NCBI GenBank assembly: GCA_030154185.1
Contig: JASKKK010000011.1
Coordinates: 1-60,682 of the forward strand
Direction: 5' to 3'
Length of the DNA: 60,682 nt
Origin: Desulfuromonadales bacterium
GTDB lineage: Bacteria > Desulfobacterota > Desulfuromonadia > Desulfuromonadales > Syntrophotaleaceae
How positions within the stretch are numbered: the first letter of the stretch is position 1; each line of letters starts with the position of its first letter. Below the pieces are notes generated by a model that saw nothing but the letters and a program-made list of their open reading frames with translations, searched no databases and was not told the DNA's origin. This document shows, piece after piece, positions 25,262 to 33,966 of this stretch. The position numbers were made by a program, and so were the translations under genes.

Positions 25262-26503
25262 ATGGCTCTTTCAAGCGCACTTTACAGCGGCATCAGCGGC
25301 ATGAACACCAACGGCACCGCCATGTCCGTCATCGGCAACAATATCGCCAACACCAACACCGTCGGTTTCAAATCGAGCCGTACCGTCTTTTCCGACCTGC
25401 TGGCCAGCTCGGTAAACGGTTCCGGCGGCACGTCCCAGGTCGGCCGCGGCACCGGATTATCGTCGGTCGACAACCTTTTCAGTCAGGGCACCTTCGAGAC
25501 CACCGAGTCGCAAACCGACTTGGCCATCGAAGGCGAAGGATTGTTCGTGGTTCGCGAAAAAGGAGACGAAACGCTCTATTACACCCGGGCGGGATCGTTC
25601 AGTTTCGACGGGAACGGTTACCTGACCAATCCGGAGGGGTTTCGTGTCCAGGGTATCAGCTATATCAACGGCGCGCTTTCGGGCGCCGACCCCACCGACA
25701 TTCAGGTCGATATCAACGCCGGGATACCGGCCAATATGACCACCGAGATGTCCCTGACCACCAACCTCGATTCCAACTCTTCCATCATCTCGGCGCCGTT
25801 CGATGCCGCCAACCCGGATACCTACAATTATTCCAATTCGACGACGATTTACGATTCCCTTGGCAACACCCACCTGATGACCACCTATTTCACAAAAACC
25901 GCCGACAACACCTGGGACTGGAACGTGGTGGACGAAAACGACGCCGTCGTCTACTCTTCCGCGGCCGCCGGCAGTTCGCTGGTTTTCGACAGCAGCGGCA
26001 ATCAGATTTCGGGTGGGGCCGCCAGCATCGGACCGCTCGACATGGGTAACGGCACCGCTGCCCAGCCCCTTGATTTCGAACTGAAAAACACCACCCAGTT
26101 CGCCAACGACTCTCAGGTCATTTCCCAGAGCCAGGACGGTTACGGCTCGGGCAACCTGACCAATGTTTCCATCGATAATTCCGGCAATGTCCTGGCGAGA
26201 TATTCCAATGGCGAAGACATCAAAATTTCCCGCATCGTTCTGGCCAAATTCTCCAACTTCAACGGCTTGCAAAAGGAAGGCGCCAGTCTTTTCTCCGCCA
26301 CCAGCGAATCGGGTTCCGCCCGTGTCGGCGTACCCGGCAGCGAACTCGGGAAGATCTTCACCAATTCGCTGGAGCAGTCTACGGTCGATCTGGCCTCCGA
26401 ATTCGTGAAAATGATCACCACCCAACGTGGATTCCAGGCCAATTCCAAGGTCATCACAACCACCGATGAAATGCTCAGCGAACTGATCAACCTAAAGCGC
26501 TGA
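25262..26503 (+). CDS. flgE: flagellar hook protein FlgE
   Basis: At 413 residues this hook protein is close to usual length. The N-terminus shows 'LYSGISGMNTNGTAMSVIGN' and the NTNTVGFKSSR motif, the middle has the FlgE D2-type region, and the C-terminus carries 'SEFVKMITTQRGFQANSKVI' and 'MLSELINLKR'. It polymerises into the hook under FlgD, with length set by FliK. An AAGGAG site lies before the ATG. A strong terminator follows, so flgE ends the operon that begins at 13003. Confidence 0.97.
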   Translation: MALSSALYSGISGMNTNGTAMSVIGNNIANTNTVGFKSSRTVFSDLLASSVNGSGGTSQVGRGTGLSSVDNLFSQGTFETTESQTDLAIEGEGLFVVREKGDETLYYTRAGSFSFDGNGYLTNPEGFRVQGISYINGALSGADPTDIQVDINAGIPANMTTEMSLTTNLDSNSSIISAPFDAANPDTYNYSNSTTIYDSLGNTHLMTTYFTKTADNTWDWNVVDENDAVVYSSAAAGSSLVFDSSGNQISGGAASIGPLDMGNGTAAQPLDFELKNTTQFANDSQVISQSQDGYGSGNLTNVSIDNSGNVLARYSNGEDIKISRIVLAKFSNFNGLQKEGASLFSATSESGSARVGVPGSELGKIFTNSLEQSTVDLASEFVKMITTQRGFQANSKVITTTDEMLSELINLKR

Positions 26504-26532
26504 CGTACCACTCTGTATAAAGTGTATGCTTC

Positions 26533-26571
26533 AGCCCGTAACCTCTTCAGGTTACGGGCTTGTTTATTTTT
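26533..26571 (+). terminator. rho-independent terminator after flgE
   Basis: AGCCCGTAACCT and AGGTTACGGGCT form a perfect 12-base stem with a four-base loop (CTTC), followed by TGTTTATTTTT. It closes the long flgB-flgE operon. Confidence 0.92.
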
Positions 26572-26814
26572 AAACGAAAAGCACCCTCACCGTGGTTACA
26601 AAAAAACAGTCGACCAGCCTCCTGATGACTCATAAGTCCTTGGAGACGAGTTTTCGCTGATCGTCTTTTACTTTTCTGCGTTTCTCAAAAATCCCCGCAC
26701 TATGAAAAAGCCGCCAAATTCGCCTGGCGGGCATTTGCTGTCCGATGGATGGTGTTTTGTCGGGAAAAGTTTTCTATTTCATTGCCGACCTTCCCGTCAA
26801 TCGTGAGATAGGTC
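26572..26814. other. intergenic stretch between flgE and the histidine kinase
   Basis: Together with the flgE terminator this leaves a gene-free span of about 310 bases. The only clear element in this part is the minus-strand terminator at 26705-26731. The short open frames have no support. Confidence 0.5.
26705..26731 (-). terminator. rho-independent terminator after the histidine kinase
   Basis: On the minus strand a CCGCC/GGCGG stem (26711-26730, ten-base loop) is followed by CTTTTTC. It lies about 85 bases after the kinase stop codon, so the kinase gene looks like a single-gene unit. Confidence 0.65.
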
Positions 26815-28857
26815 TTAGGACTGCTGGCCCAGGGTAAAGTAAAAGGTCGCGCCCTTGCCTGGTTCTCCCTCCGCCCAAACTCTGCCGCCGTGGCGGCGAA
26901 CGATCCGTTCAACCGTGGCCAGACCGATGCCGAACCCCTTGAAATCCCGGGTACCGCGGAGGCGTTCGAAGGGGAGAAAGAGCTTCCCCGCCTCCTCCAT
27001 AGTGAAGCCCACCCCGTTGTCGCGGACAAAACAGGCTGTCTTGCCTTCGACCTCGGTCGTCCCGAACTCGATGACCGCCTCCTCCCGAACGCCTGTATAT
27101 TTCCAGGCGTTTCCGAGCAGGTTGTCCAGTACCACTCGGAGCAGATTCGCATCCCCGTCGACGAATACCCTTTCGGAGATACCGAACTCCACCCGGCGCT
27201 CGGGTTCGGACAGTTTCAGCTCCCGCGCCGCCGCCTGAGCCACGGCGGAAAGGTCTATCCTCTCACGTTGAGGCTCGACCCGGGCCAGGCGGGAGAAGTT
27301 GAGTAGAGCATCGATAAGTTGGCTCATGCGCTGGGTACCGTCGTGTATTTTCTGAAGGTATGCCGTCCACTTCGCGTTGACCGTTCCGGCGGACATATCC
27401 CTGACCACCTGGCTGTAGCCGCTGATGACCGTCAGTGGCTTGCGCAGGTCGTGGGCAACGGTATAATTGAAGGCCTCCAGTTCCCGATTGGCGCCCTCCA
27501 GCTCGACCGCCCGCTTCTTCAGTTCGGCGTTCAACATCTTGATCTCCTCTTCCGAACGTTTGCGGTTGGTGATGTCGCGAATCGTGACGACGGCGAGGAT
27601 CGCCTCGCCCGATTTGTCCCTCACAAGCGTGCCGTTGTAGCTCGCGATCCTTCTTTTTCCAGTCTTTCGGTTCAGAAGGCATGCCTCGAAGTCGGTAAAC
27701 CTTTCACCGCGGAGTATGCGGGACAACGGCCACTGCCCGATCGGCAGCATTCCTCCATCGAGTTCGAACAATTCGAAGTCCTTCTGAAATCGGCTCAAGT
27801 GCTTCCGCCCCTGTTCGGGGCTTTCGAAATCGTGCATCTTCAACGCGGCCTGGTTCATGGTCTGAATGTTCCCGTCGAAGTCGGAAATCACGATCCCCTC
27901 GATAACATTGTTCATAACGGCGTCGAATTGTTCCAGCAGCCGTCCCCGTTCTTCCAGCGCGCGACTCATTTTGGCCAGATACTCGCTCTTGGCGCGACTT
28001 GCTTCTTCGGCCTGTTCCTTGGCCCGCACCAGGTCAGCGAAGAGATTCTGATAGGGATGGCGCAAAGAGTCTTTGATCAGAGCCTGGTAGATCAGAATCA
28101 GAGAAAGAAATTTGAAGATATGACCGAGGTAGTTGAAGAAACCGTAGACGTCCGCGTAGAGGGTGAAGCTCATTTCGGAGCAGACGGTCAGGACCAGGGA
28201 GCCGACAAGGAGGGGAACAATGTTGGACGCGAAATGCTTACGGCGGCGCCAAAAAATGATCCCGGCGGCTACCAGCAGACCCGAAATGAAATACTCGCTC
28301 CCCACCTTGTACGGGGTCAGCCCCTTGCCGACAAGGAAGCAATCGGGGAACACCCCGAGGAAAATGGAGGCCGCCAGGACGGCCCCGGCCCCGAGGGTTC
28401 CCGCCAGCACCGGGAAGGCGTGCAGGGACCGGCCTCGGCCAAGAAGCAAGGCGGCGGCAAGCAGGCCGGCACTCTGGAAATAGCGGGCCGCGATCCAGAA
28501 TTGAGTCGGAGGATTGGGTCCCCATGCTGGGAATACCCCCATTCCCCGGTAGGTCAGAGTGTGGAGCAGGTCGATGCCGGCGACGACCAGGAACGTACAG
28601 GCGATTACCAGCAACGCGTTGTTGCGGGCGAAGCTCCGGGCGTTCCAGCCGACGCTGAAGATGGTGACGGCAACGGCCACGCTCAGCATCTCCACGATGG
28701 TGTGGAAGAGGAGATAATTATGCTTGCTCAGAGGAAAGAGCGGAGCGAGCAGCAACGCGCCGAGAACGAACCTAAATAGCAGTCCGCAGAGGGTGGACGA
28801 CGGCGGCAGAGGATCCGCGGCTTTTGACGAGAGGGTCTGTTCGTGGGATTCTGTCAT
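26815..28857 (-). CDS. MASE3-PAS sensor histidine kinase
   Basis: The 680-residue kinase has an N-terminal membrane sensor of the MASE3 type (about 25-265, some seven to eight hydrophobic segments, with 'LLHTLTYRGMGVFP'). A short coiled coil, a PAS domain (about 309-433), a HisKA domain with H469 (VAHDLRKPL) and an ATPase domain with NAWKYT, DNGVGF and GFGIGLA follow. No receiver is fused and no response regulator is adjacent. It lies opposite to the flagellar genes, between flgE and motA, next to decayed transposase debris. It is probably a later insertion. The ligand is unknown. Confidence 0.88.
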   Translation of the reverse strand: MTESHEQTLSSKAADPLPPSSTLCGLLFRFVLGALLLAPLFPLSKHNYLLFHTIVEMLSVAVAVTIFSVGWNARSFARNNALLVIACTFLVVAGIDLLHTLTYRGMGVFPAWGPNPPTQFWIAARYFQSAGLLAAALLLGRGRSLHAFPVLAGTLGAGAVLAASIFLGVFPDCFLVGKGLTPYKVGSEYFISGLLVAAGIIFWRRRKHFASNIVPLLVGSLVLTVCSEMSFTLYADVYGFFNYLGHIFKFLSLILIYQALIKDSLRHPYQNLFADLVRAKEQAEEASRAKSEYLAKMSRALEERGRLLEQFDAVMNNVIEGIVISDFDGNIQTMNQAALKMHDFESPEQGRKHLSRFQKDFELFELDGGMLPIGQWPLSRILRGERFTDFEACLLNRKTGKRRIASYNGTLVRDKSGEAILAVVTIRDITNRKRSEEEIKMLNAELKKRAVELEGANRELEAFNYTVAHDLRKPLTVISGYSQVVRDMSAGTVNAKWTAYLQKIHDGTQRMSQLIDALLNFSRLARVEPQRERIDLSAVAQAAARELKLSEPERRVEFGISERVFVDGDANLLRVVLDNLLGNAWKYTGVREEAVIEFGTTEVEGKTACFVRDNGVGFTMEEAGKLFLPFERLRGTRDFKGFGIGLATVERIVRRHGGRVWAEGEPGKGATFYFTLGQQS

Positions 28858-28892
28858 GTTTCAAGCCCTTGTGCGTGTTACCGGAGAATTTA

Positions 28893-28979
28893 GCAGGATA
28901 TTATGTCGGGCCGGCCAACCAGTATATGGACGTGATCAGAGCACAAATGACCTTCCAGCACCAGACTCTCCCGTTGCCG
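28893..28979 (-). pseudogene. IS200/IS605-type transposase fragment (Y1/HUH)
   Basis: Read in the same frame as the neighbouring IS3-type remnant, this stretch encodes LVLEGHLCSDHVHILVG. That resembles the HUH histidine motif region of IS200-type TnpA proteins (EGHLMPDHVHML). Only about 20 recognisable residues remain before a stop codon. It abuts the IS3-type piece without a gap, so the junction is a recombination scar or nested decay. It lies just upstream of the histidine kinase gene. Confidence 0.55.
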
Positions 28980-29127
28980 GGCCACTTCGGACGCAGAATA
29001 ACCGCATTACGCAACCTGCTTGACGGCTTCGATTTTAAATTCCTCGGTATAGCGCTTGCTGTCCATGAAGTCCTCCTGATGTCGGTTATTTATACCTCAG
29101 GAGTGTCAAAAAAACCAGTGCGATTCA
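28980..29127 (-). mobile_element. truncated IS3-family end with orfA fragment
   Basis: The minus-strand ATG at 29066 has AGGAGG upstream and opens MDSKRYTEEFKIEAVKQV, the typical start of IS3-family OrfA. A stop codon interrupts it at 29007-29009, and the frame continues as CGYSASEVA, again OrfA-like. Upstream, TGAATCGCACTGG beginning at 29127 looks like an IS3-family terminal repeat. Everything past about 30 codons is lost, so the element is dead. Confidence 0.7.
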
Positions 29128-29160
29128 GATCGCCATAATTATATGTCTGAATGACGCTGA

Positions 29161-29187
29161 ATTTGTCAGGTCAAATATCTGACAAAT
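29161..29187. repeat. 9-bp inverted repeat upstream of motA
   Basis: ATTTGTCAG and CTGACAAAT are perfect inverted arms with a nine-base spacer. They lie just before a terminator and about 150 bases upstream of the motA sigma-54 promoter. That distance suits an upstream activator site, but this is inference. Confidence 0.4.
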
Positions 29188-29189
29188 AC

Positions 29190-29225
29190 AAAGACCGCCC
29201 GGGTGAAACCGGGCGGTCTTTTTGT
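29190..29225 (+). terminator. rho-independent terminator between the IS remnant and motA
   Basis: AAAGACCGCCCGG and CCGGGCGGTCTTT form a perfect 13-base stem with a GTGAAA loop, followed by TTG. No intact plus-strand gene ends here now, so it probably served a gene that was lost or displaced. It may also insulate motA; the minus-strand T-run is weaker. Confidence 0.85.
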
Positions 29226-29332
29226 CCGGGGTCAGACCTCATGACAACCGACCGGCGTTATCCGCCTTAAAGCCCTTAACAAACCTTCGTTTTTGCAACA
29301 TCTCAAAAACGGAAGGCATCAAACCACCCCTC

Positions 29333-29347
29333 TGGCACGGTCCTTGC
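29333..29347 (+). promoter_or_regulatory. sigma-54 promoter for the motA-fliA operon
   Basis: TGGCACG-GTCC-TTGC is a perfect match to the sigma-54 core consensus. Transcription would begin near 29359, about 55 bases before motA. Confidence 0.88.
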
Positions 29348-29412
29348 GACAACTGCGAACACAAAAGCAACGAGCACGCCTTACGCGACCATTTATTTCA
29401 CCGAGGAATACC

Positions 29413-30186
29413 ATGGACTTTTCTACCATTGCTGGCATCGCTGCGGCTTTTATCCTGATGATCCTGGCCATTTCCAGCGGCGGAGGACTCGGGCTCTTCA
29501 TCGATCCCCCTTCGGCCATGATCGTTCTGGGCGGCACCATCGGCACGACCCTGGTCCATTACACCTTTAAAGATCTGATGGGCGCCGTCACCGTCATAAA
29601 AAAAGCCTTTTCCGCCCACCGGCTCTCATCGATGGAGCGCATAGAACAGATCATCAACTATGCCGGCAAGGCGCGCAAAGAGGGGATTCTTTCTTTGCAA
29701 GCGGTTACCAAGGATGTGGACGATCCGTTCTTTCTCAAAGGCCTGCAAATGGCTGTCGACGGTCAGGAACCGGACAAGCTCAAGGAAATGCTCGATCGCG
29801 AAATCGAATATCTCGAAGACCGTCACGATCGCGGCTCCGATATCATGGTGTCCATGGGCACTTACGCACCGGCCATGGGGATGATCGGCACCCTTATCGG
29901 CCTGGTGAAAATGCTGCAGACCATGGACGATCCGTCGACTATCGGCCCGGCCATGGCGATTGCGCTGCTGACGACCTTTTACGGTGCCGTCATAGCCAAT
30001 GTCATCTGCCTGCCCATCTCCGGCAAGCTGAAAAACCGTTCATACAACGAAATCCTCGACAAGACGCTTATCGCGGAGGGCATGCGCTCGATCCTGGAAG
30101 GTGAAAACCCCCGTATTCTGGAACATCGTCTGCATGCTTTCGTCGCTCCGAAGGAGCGTCAATCCCACTTCGGGAAGAAAAAGTAA
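29413..30186 (+). CDS. motA: flagellar motor stator protein MotA
   Basis: The 257-residue protein has four membrane segments, starting with FSTIAGIAAAFILMILAIS. It shows the family motif 'MGTYAPAMGMIGTLIGLVKML' in the third segment and a cytoplasmic loop between segments two and three. It forms the ion channel with MotB. I use the ATG at 29413, which has GAGGAA upstream and lies downstream of the predicted sigma-54 start; the frame is open 40 codons further but crosses the promoter. motB follows after two bases. Confidence 0.95.
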   Translation: MDFSTIAGIAAAFILMILAISSGGGLGLFIDPPSAMIVLGGTIGTTLVHYTFKDLMGAVTVIKKAFSAHRLSSMERIEQIINYAGKARKEGILSLQAVTKDVDDPFFLKGLQMAVDGQEPDKLKEMLDREIEYLEDRHDRGSDIMVSMGTYAPAMGMIGTLIGLVKMLQTMDDPSTIGPAMAIALLTTFYGAVIANVICLPISGKLKNRSYNEILDKTLIAEGMRSILEGENPRILEHRLHAFVAPKERQSHFGKKK

Positions 30187-30188
30187 TC

Positions 30189-30932
30189 ATGGCCCGTAAA
30201 AAGAAAAAAAACTCGGAAGGCGGCGCTCCGGCGTGGATGGTCACCTACAGTGACATGGTGACGCTGTTGCTGACTTTCTTCGTTCTGCTTCTGTCCATGG
30301 CCAATCTGGACAAACGCAAGTTTTTCGATGCCCTCGGCTCTCTGAAAGGCGCTTTCGGTTTTCTGGAAAGTTCCAGCGTCAGCGAAGTCAACAAACCGCA
30401 GGTCATCAGTTACGCCCCCATGGACGACGATTACGTAAGCCGCCTCTACAATCGCGTGCAGGCCATGCTCACCCGTCTGCGCATCGACCGTGACATCGAT
30501 CTGGTCAAAGATCGGGGCGCAGTCATCCTGCGGGTCAAAGACGCCATTCTCTTCGATGCCGGCAGCACCGAACTCAAACCGAAGGCCTTGCCGATCCTGC
30601 GGGAAATCGCCGGGCTGGTCAAACCCTTGCCCCTGCTGCTTCGCATCGAAGGCCACACAGATAACCAGAAACCATCCGATCCGGCGATCACCAACTGGGA
30701 TATTTCGGTGCAACGTGCCGTGTCGGTTCTCAAATTTTTCGCCGCAGAAGACCTTCTGCCGCTTGACCGCCTGGCGGCTGTCGGGTACGGAGACCGACGT
30801 CCGGTGGCTCCGAACCTCGGTCCCGAGGAAAAAGCCATCAACCGCCGCGTGGAATTCGTACTGGAAAATCTCAACCAGTATCAGGAGCAACTGCCTTACC
30901 TGATCGACGCCGCAGACCAACTCCCCTTTTAG
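30189..30932 (+). CDS. motB: flagellar motor stator protein MotB
   Basis: The 247-residue protein has a basic N-terminus (RKKKKNSEGG), one membrane segment with the proton-binding aspartate in VTYSDMVTLLLTFFVLLLSM, and a C-terminal OmpA-like peptidoglycan-binding domain (about 110-235, IEGHTDNQ and NRRVEFVLEN). It anchors the stator to the wall. The spacing to motA implies coupling. Confidence 0.95.
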   Translation: MARKKKKNSEGGAPAWMVTYSDMVTLLLTFFVLLLSMANLDKRKFFDALGSLKGAFGFLESSSVSEVNKPQVISYAPMDDDYVSRLYNRVQAMLTRLRIDRDIDLVKDRGAVILRVKDAILFDAGSTELKPKALPILREIAGLVKPLPLLLRIEGHTDNQKPSDPAITNWDISVQRAVSVLKFFAAEDLLPLDRLAAVGYGDRRPVAPNLGPEEKAINRRVEFVLENLNQYQEQLPYLIDAADQLPF

Positions 30933-30950
30933 CCTGTGAGGATATGAACC

Positions 30951-31457
30951 ATGGCGGAAAAACCCAACCTGCAGGATATGTCGTCCCCTGCAAAAAACAA
31001 CAAAAACCTTATCATTATCGGCATACTCGGCGTGCTGCTGCTGGGAGCCATCGGCGTGGCGGCCTACATGATGGGCAAGGCGAACGCTCCGGAGGAAACC
31101 CGTCAAGCACAAAATGAGGCGGAAGCCATCCCGGCCAACGGCACCAAAAAACTCAGCGGCCTGATGGTGGAGATAGAACCCTTCATCGTCAACATCCTCG
31201 ATGTCCAGGGAACCCGTTATCTGAAAGCGGCCATCACCCTCGAAGTCGACAGTGAGCCGGCCGTACAGGAAGCCGGCGAGCGCATGCCCCAGATTCGCGA
31301 CGCGGTGCTGCTGCTGATCAGCAACAAGACCTTTGCCGAAATGTCCGACCTGCAGGGTAAATTGCAGTTGCGGGCCGAACTGATGGCCAAACTCAACAGT
31401 TTTTTCCGCCGCGGAAAGGTCCAGAAAATATATTTCACCGATTTCGTTGTGCAATAA
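30951..31457 (+). CDS. fliL: flagellar basal body-associated protein FliL
   Basis: The 168-residue protein has a single membrane segment (about 17-40, LIIIGILGVLLLGAIGVAAY) and a periplasmic domain with 'LKAAITLEVDSEPAV' and 'LMAKLNSFFRRGKVQKIYFTDFVVQ', the FliL pattern. FliL forms rings around stators. It sits between motB and fliM, the common order. Confidence 0.92.
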   Translation: MAEKPNLQDMSSPAKNNKNLIIIGILGVLLLGAIGVAAYMMGKANAPEETRQAQNEAEAIPANGTKKLSGLMVEIEPFIVNILDVQGTRYLKAAITLEVDSEPAVQEAGERMPQIRDAVLLLISNKTFAEMSDLQGKLQLRAELMAKLNSFFRRGKVQKIYFTDFVVQ

Positions 31458-31467
31458 GGGGCGGGAC

Positions 31468-32478
31468 GTGGAACGTATTCTGTCCAAAGAAGAGATTGCG
31501 GAACTGCTCTCGGCGGTACATGAGGGAGAAATCCCCCTGCGCGAGGACGAACCGGAAACGCAACAGGACGTCAAACGGGAGGTCTCGAGCCTTAACCTGC
31601 TCGCCCTGCAGGGACCGCGTCATTGCAAGATCGAAAATTTCGATCTGATTCTCGACACCCTCGCCCGGCACCTTGGCATATCCCTGACCAATCGCATGCA
31701 ACGCAGTATCGGGGTGCGCCGCAGCATCATGGAGGTCTACGAATACGACACCTTTCTGCAACAGCTGACCGGCCGAGATGCCCTGGGGGTAATACGCCTC
31801 GACCCTCTGCGTTGGCGAGGCGCCATCATCTTCCGGGAGAAACTGGCCTTTTACGTGCTGGAACACCTTCTGGGCGGATCGCCGGACGTCGAGTTGACCT
31901 TGCCGGAAAGAGCCCTTACCGCCATCGAAACCAGTATCCTGCGCAACACCATGGCGGACGCCTGTCTCGATCTCAACAAGACCTTTGCACCCCTGGAAAA
32001 AATCGAAAGCTCCCTGGTCAAGATCGAAAGTTCCACCCGTCTGATCAATATCGTTCCGGGAGATGCCTCGGTTCTGGCGGCGCGTTTCGTGGTCACGGGC
32101 ACCAACCTGGAAGATGAAATCCTTTTGGTACTGCCCATGGCCATGCTCGACCCGCTGAAGGAAAAAATGCGGGCCCGCACCTCGCTTTTTTCGGAAAGCC
32201 AGGACCGCCCGTGGCAGGCCCAGCTGGAACAGGAAATCCACCTGATGGATGTCGACGTATCCGCGCGTCTGGCAACCCTCCAACTGACGGTAAGAGATAT
32301 TCTGAACTTCGAGGAAGGCGACATTCTCGATCTCGGTTGCGCACCATCCAGCCCACTGCAGATCAGGGCAGCCGGAAAACCGAAATTCCAGGCCATGGCC
32401 GGCACGCATCAGGGAAAGAAAGCCGTTCGCATCACCGGACGCATTCAGCGACACAATATCCTGGTAAAAACCCCATAG
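31468..32478 (+). CDS. fliM: flagellar motor switch protein FliM
   Basis: The 336-residue switch protein has an N-terminal CheY-P-binding segment (ERILSKEEIAELLSAV), a middle CheC-like domain with 'LEHLLGGSPDVEL' and a FliN-like C-terminal domain (about 250-330). I choose the GTG at 31468, six bases after AAGGGG and after the fliL stop; the upstream in-frame part lies inside fliL. It receives the CheY signal generated by the chemotaxis cluster in this window. Confidence 0.94.
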   Translation: MERILSKEEIAELLSAVHEGEIPLREDEPETQQDVKREVSSLNLLALQGPRHCKIENFDLILDTLARHLGISLTNRMQRSIGVRRSIMEVYEYDTFLQQLTGRDALGVIRLDPLRWRGAIIFREKLAFYVLEHLLGGSPDVELTLPERALTAIETSILRNTMADACLDLNKTFAPLEKIESSLVKIESSTRLINIVPGDASVLAARFVVTGTNLEDEILLVLPMAMLDPLKEKMRARTSLFSESQDRPWQAQLEQEIHLMDVDVSARLATLQLTVRDILNFEEGDILDLGCAPSSPLQIRAAGKPKFQAMAGTHQGKKAVRITGRIQRHNILVKTP

Positions 32479-32488
32479 CGAGGAAACC

Positions 32489-32800
32489 ATGCCCACTGAC
32501 GAAACCAAGGAAAACAAAACCCAAGATACCGAAGGGGAAATCCGCGAACTCGGATTCCTGCTCGATATTCCTCTGGAAATTTCCGTCGAAATCGGTTCCA
32601 CCCGCATGCCGATCAAGGATCTTCTGCAACTGCAGGAAGGCAGCATCATCGAGTTGGACAAACTGGCCGGCGAACCGCTGGATTTGTATGTCAACTCGAG
32701 GCTCATCGCCCGCGGAGAAGCCGTTATGGTCAAGGACCGCTACGGTCTGCGACTCACCGATGTCGTGAGCCCCGCGGAACGCCTGGAGAACCTCGGATGA
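32489..32800 (+). CDS. fliN: flagellar motor switch protein FliN
   Basis: At 103 residues this is a short FliN: an acidic N-terminal tail, then the SpoA domain with 'LLDIPLEISVEIGSTRMPI', 'GSIIELDKLAGEPLDLYVN' and 'VVKDRYGLRLTDVV'-like 'VMVKDRYGLRLTDVV'. It completes the C-ring with FliM. Its end overlaps fliO by four bases. Confidence 0.95.
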   Translation: MPTDETKENKTQDTEGEIRELGFLLDIPLEISVEIGSTRMPIKDLLQLQEGSIIELDKLAGEPLDLYVNSRLIARGEAVMVKDRYGLRLTDVVSPAERLENLG

Positions 32801-33189
32801 CAAGAAAGATTTTCGCCATTGCGGCTTTGCTGCTGACCCCGGAAAGGCTGCTGGCGGCCGATGGGGCACCGGACACTCTGACAGGAGGGTTGCAGCTTTG
32901 GGCCGGTCTGGCCATCGTAACGGCTGTCATCCTGCTGCTTTATGCGGCCGCAAAACGCTGGTTGCGCTGGCCGGAAGGCGGGCGCTCCGGCATCATCCGC
33001 ATTCGTGAAACACGTGCTCTGGGCCCTAAAAAAGCGCTTTTTCTGGTGCAGGTTCGCGACCGGGAATTGCTGCTCGGGGTAACGGGCGAAGGCATCGCGT
33101 TACTGTGCGACATGCCACTGCCTGCCGACGAGGCGGAAAAGGAGCCTTTTGAACGGACCTTGAGCAAACGCATGAAGGAAAGTCCATGA
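32797..33189 (+). CDS. fliO: flagellar export-gate assembly protein FliO
   Basis: The 130-residue protein has an N-terminal signal-like stretch, a membrane segment (about 36-51, AGLAIVTAVILLLYAA) and a small cytoplasmic domain with 'IRETRALGPKKALFLVQVRDRELLLGV', typical of FliO/FliZ. FliO helps FliP oligomerise. It overlaps fliN and fliP by four bases each, so the whole set is coupled. Confidence 0.9.
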   Translation: MTRKIFAIAALLLTPERLLAADGAPDTLTGGLQLWAGLAIVTAVILLLYAAAKRWLRWPEGGRSGIIRIRETRALGPKKALFLVQVRDRELLLGVTGEGIALLCDMPLPADEAEKEPFERTLSKRMKESP

Positions 33190-33929
33190 AATCCGCCGCC
33201 GGCATGATAACGGCTCTTATGATCCTGCTGCCGACCGTCGCCTTTTCCGAACCGCTTCCGGCCATTACCATCGGTATCGGACAGGCCGGCAGCCAGCCAC
33301 CGCCGTCGACCCTCATGCAGATTCTGCTGGTCATGACGGTCCTGTCGGTGGCACCGGCCATCTTGCTGATGATGACCTCGTTCATACGTCTGGCGGTGGT
33401 TCTGTCCTTTCTGCGCCAGGCCATGGGCACCCAGCAGATGCCCCCGAACCAGATCATCGTCGGACTGGCGCTGTTTCTGACTTTCTTCATCATGTCACCC
33501 GTTTTCAACCAGATCAACGAACAGGCGGTGCAACCGTATCTGGCTCAGAGTATCGATCAGAAAACGGCCTTTAACCTTGCCGTGGAACCGATGCGCGGGT
33601 TCATGTTCTCCCAGACGACCGAAAGCGAACTGAGCCTGCTGATGGAAATTTCCGGACACCCCGATCCCGCCAACAGGGGAGATGTGCCTACCCTTACCCT
33701 GATTCCGGCCTTCATGCTGTCGGAATTGAAGCGCGCTTTTCAGATCGGCTTTATGATCTACATTCCCTTTCTGGTCATCGATATGATCGTAGCCTCGGTG
33801 CTTATGTCCATGGGCATGATGATGCTGCCGCCGATCATCATTTCGCTGCCGTTCAAGCTCCTGCTGTTCGTACTGGTCGACGGCTGGACACTGATCGTCG
33901 GCTCCCTGGTGCAAAGTTTTCACATGTGA
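33186..33929 (+). CDS. fliP: flagellar export protein FliP
   Basis: The 247-residue export gate protein has a signal peptide (ITALMILLPTVAFS) and four membrane segments. The family motifs 'MMTSFIRLAVVLSFLRQAMG', 'PVFNQINEQAVQPY' and 'IPAFMLSELKRAFQIGFMIYIPFL' are present. It builds the gate with FliQ and FliR. Confidence 0.96.
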   Translation: MKSAAGMITALMILLPTVAFSEPLPAITIGIGQAGSQPPPSTLMQILLVMTVLSVAPAILLMMTSFIRLAVVLSFLRQAMGTQQMPPNQIIVGLALFLTFFIMSPVFNQINEQAVQPYLAQSIDQKTAFNLAVEPMRGFMFSQTTESELSLLMEISGHPDPANRGDVPTLTLIPAFMLSELKRAFQIGFMIYIPFLVIDMIVASVLMSMGMMMLPPIIISLPFKLLLFVLVDGWTLIVGSLVQSFHM

Positions 33930-33966
33930 TCAAGCCGCTCAGGCCTCCCAGGAAGGAATCACCGAC

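Noticed and set aside
27319-28779. Plus-strand open frame of 486 codons opposite the histidine kinase
   Set aside because: The minus-strand frame has clear kinase motifs; the plus-strand frame has none.
30159-31574. Minus-strand open frame of 471 codons opposite motB and fliL
   Set aside because: It crosses several real gene boundaries and has no motif.
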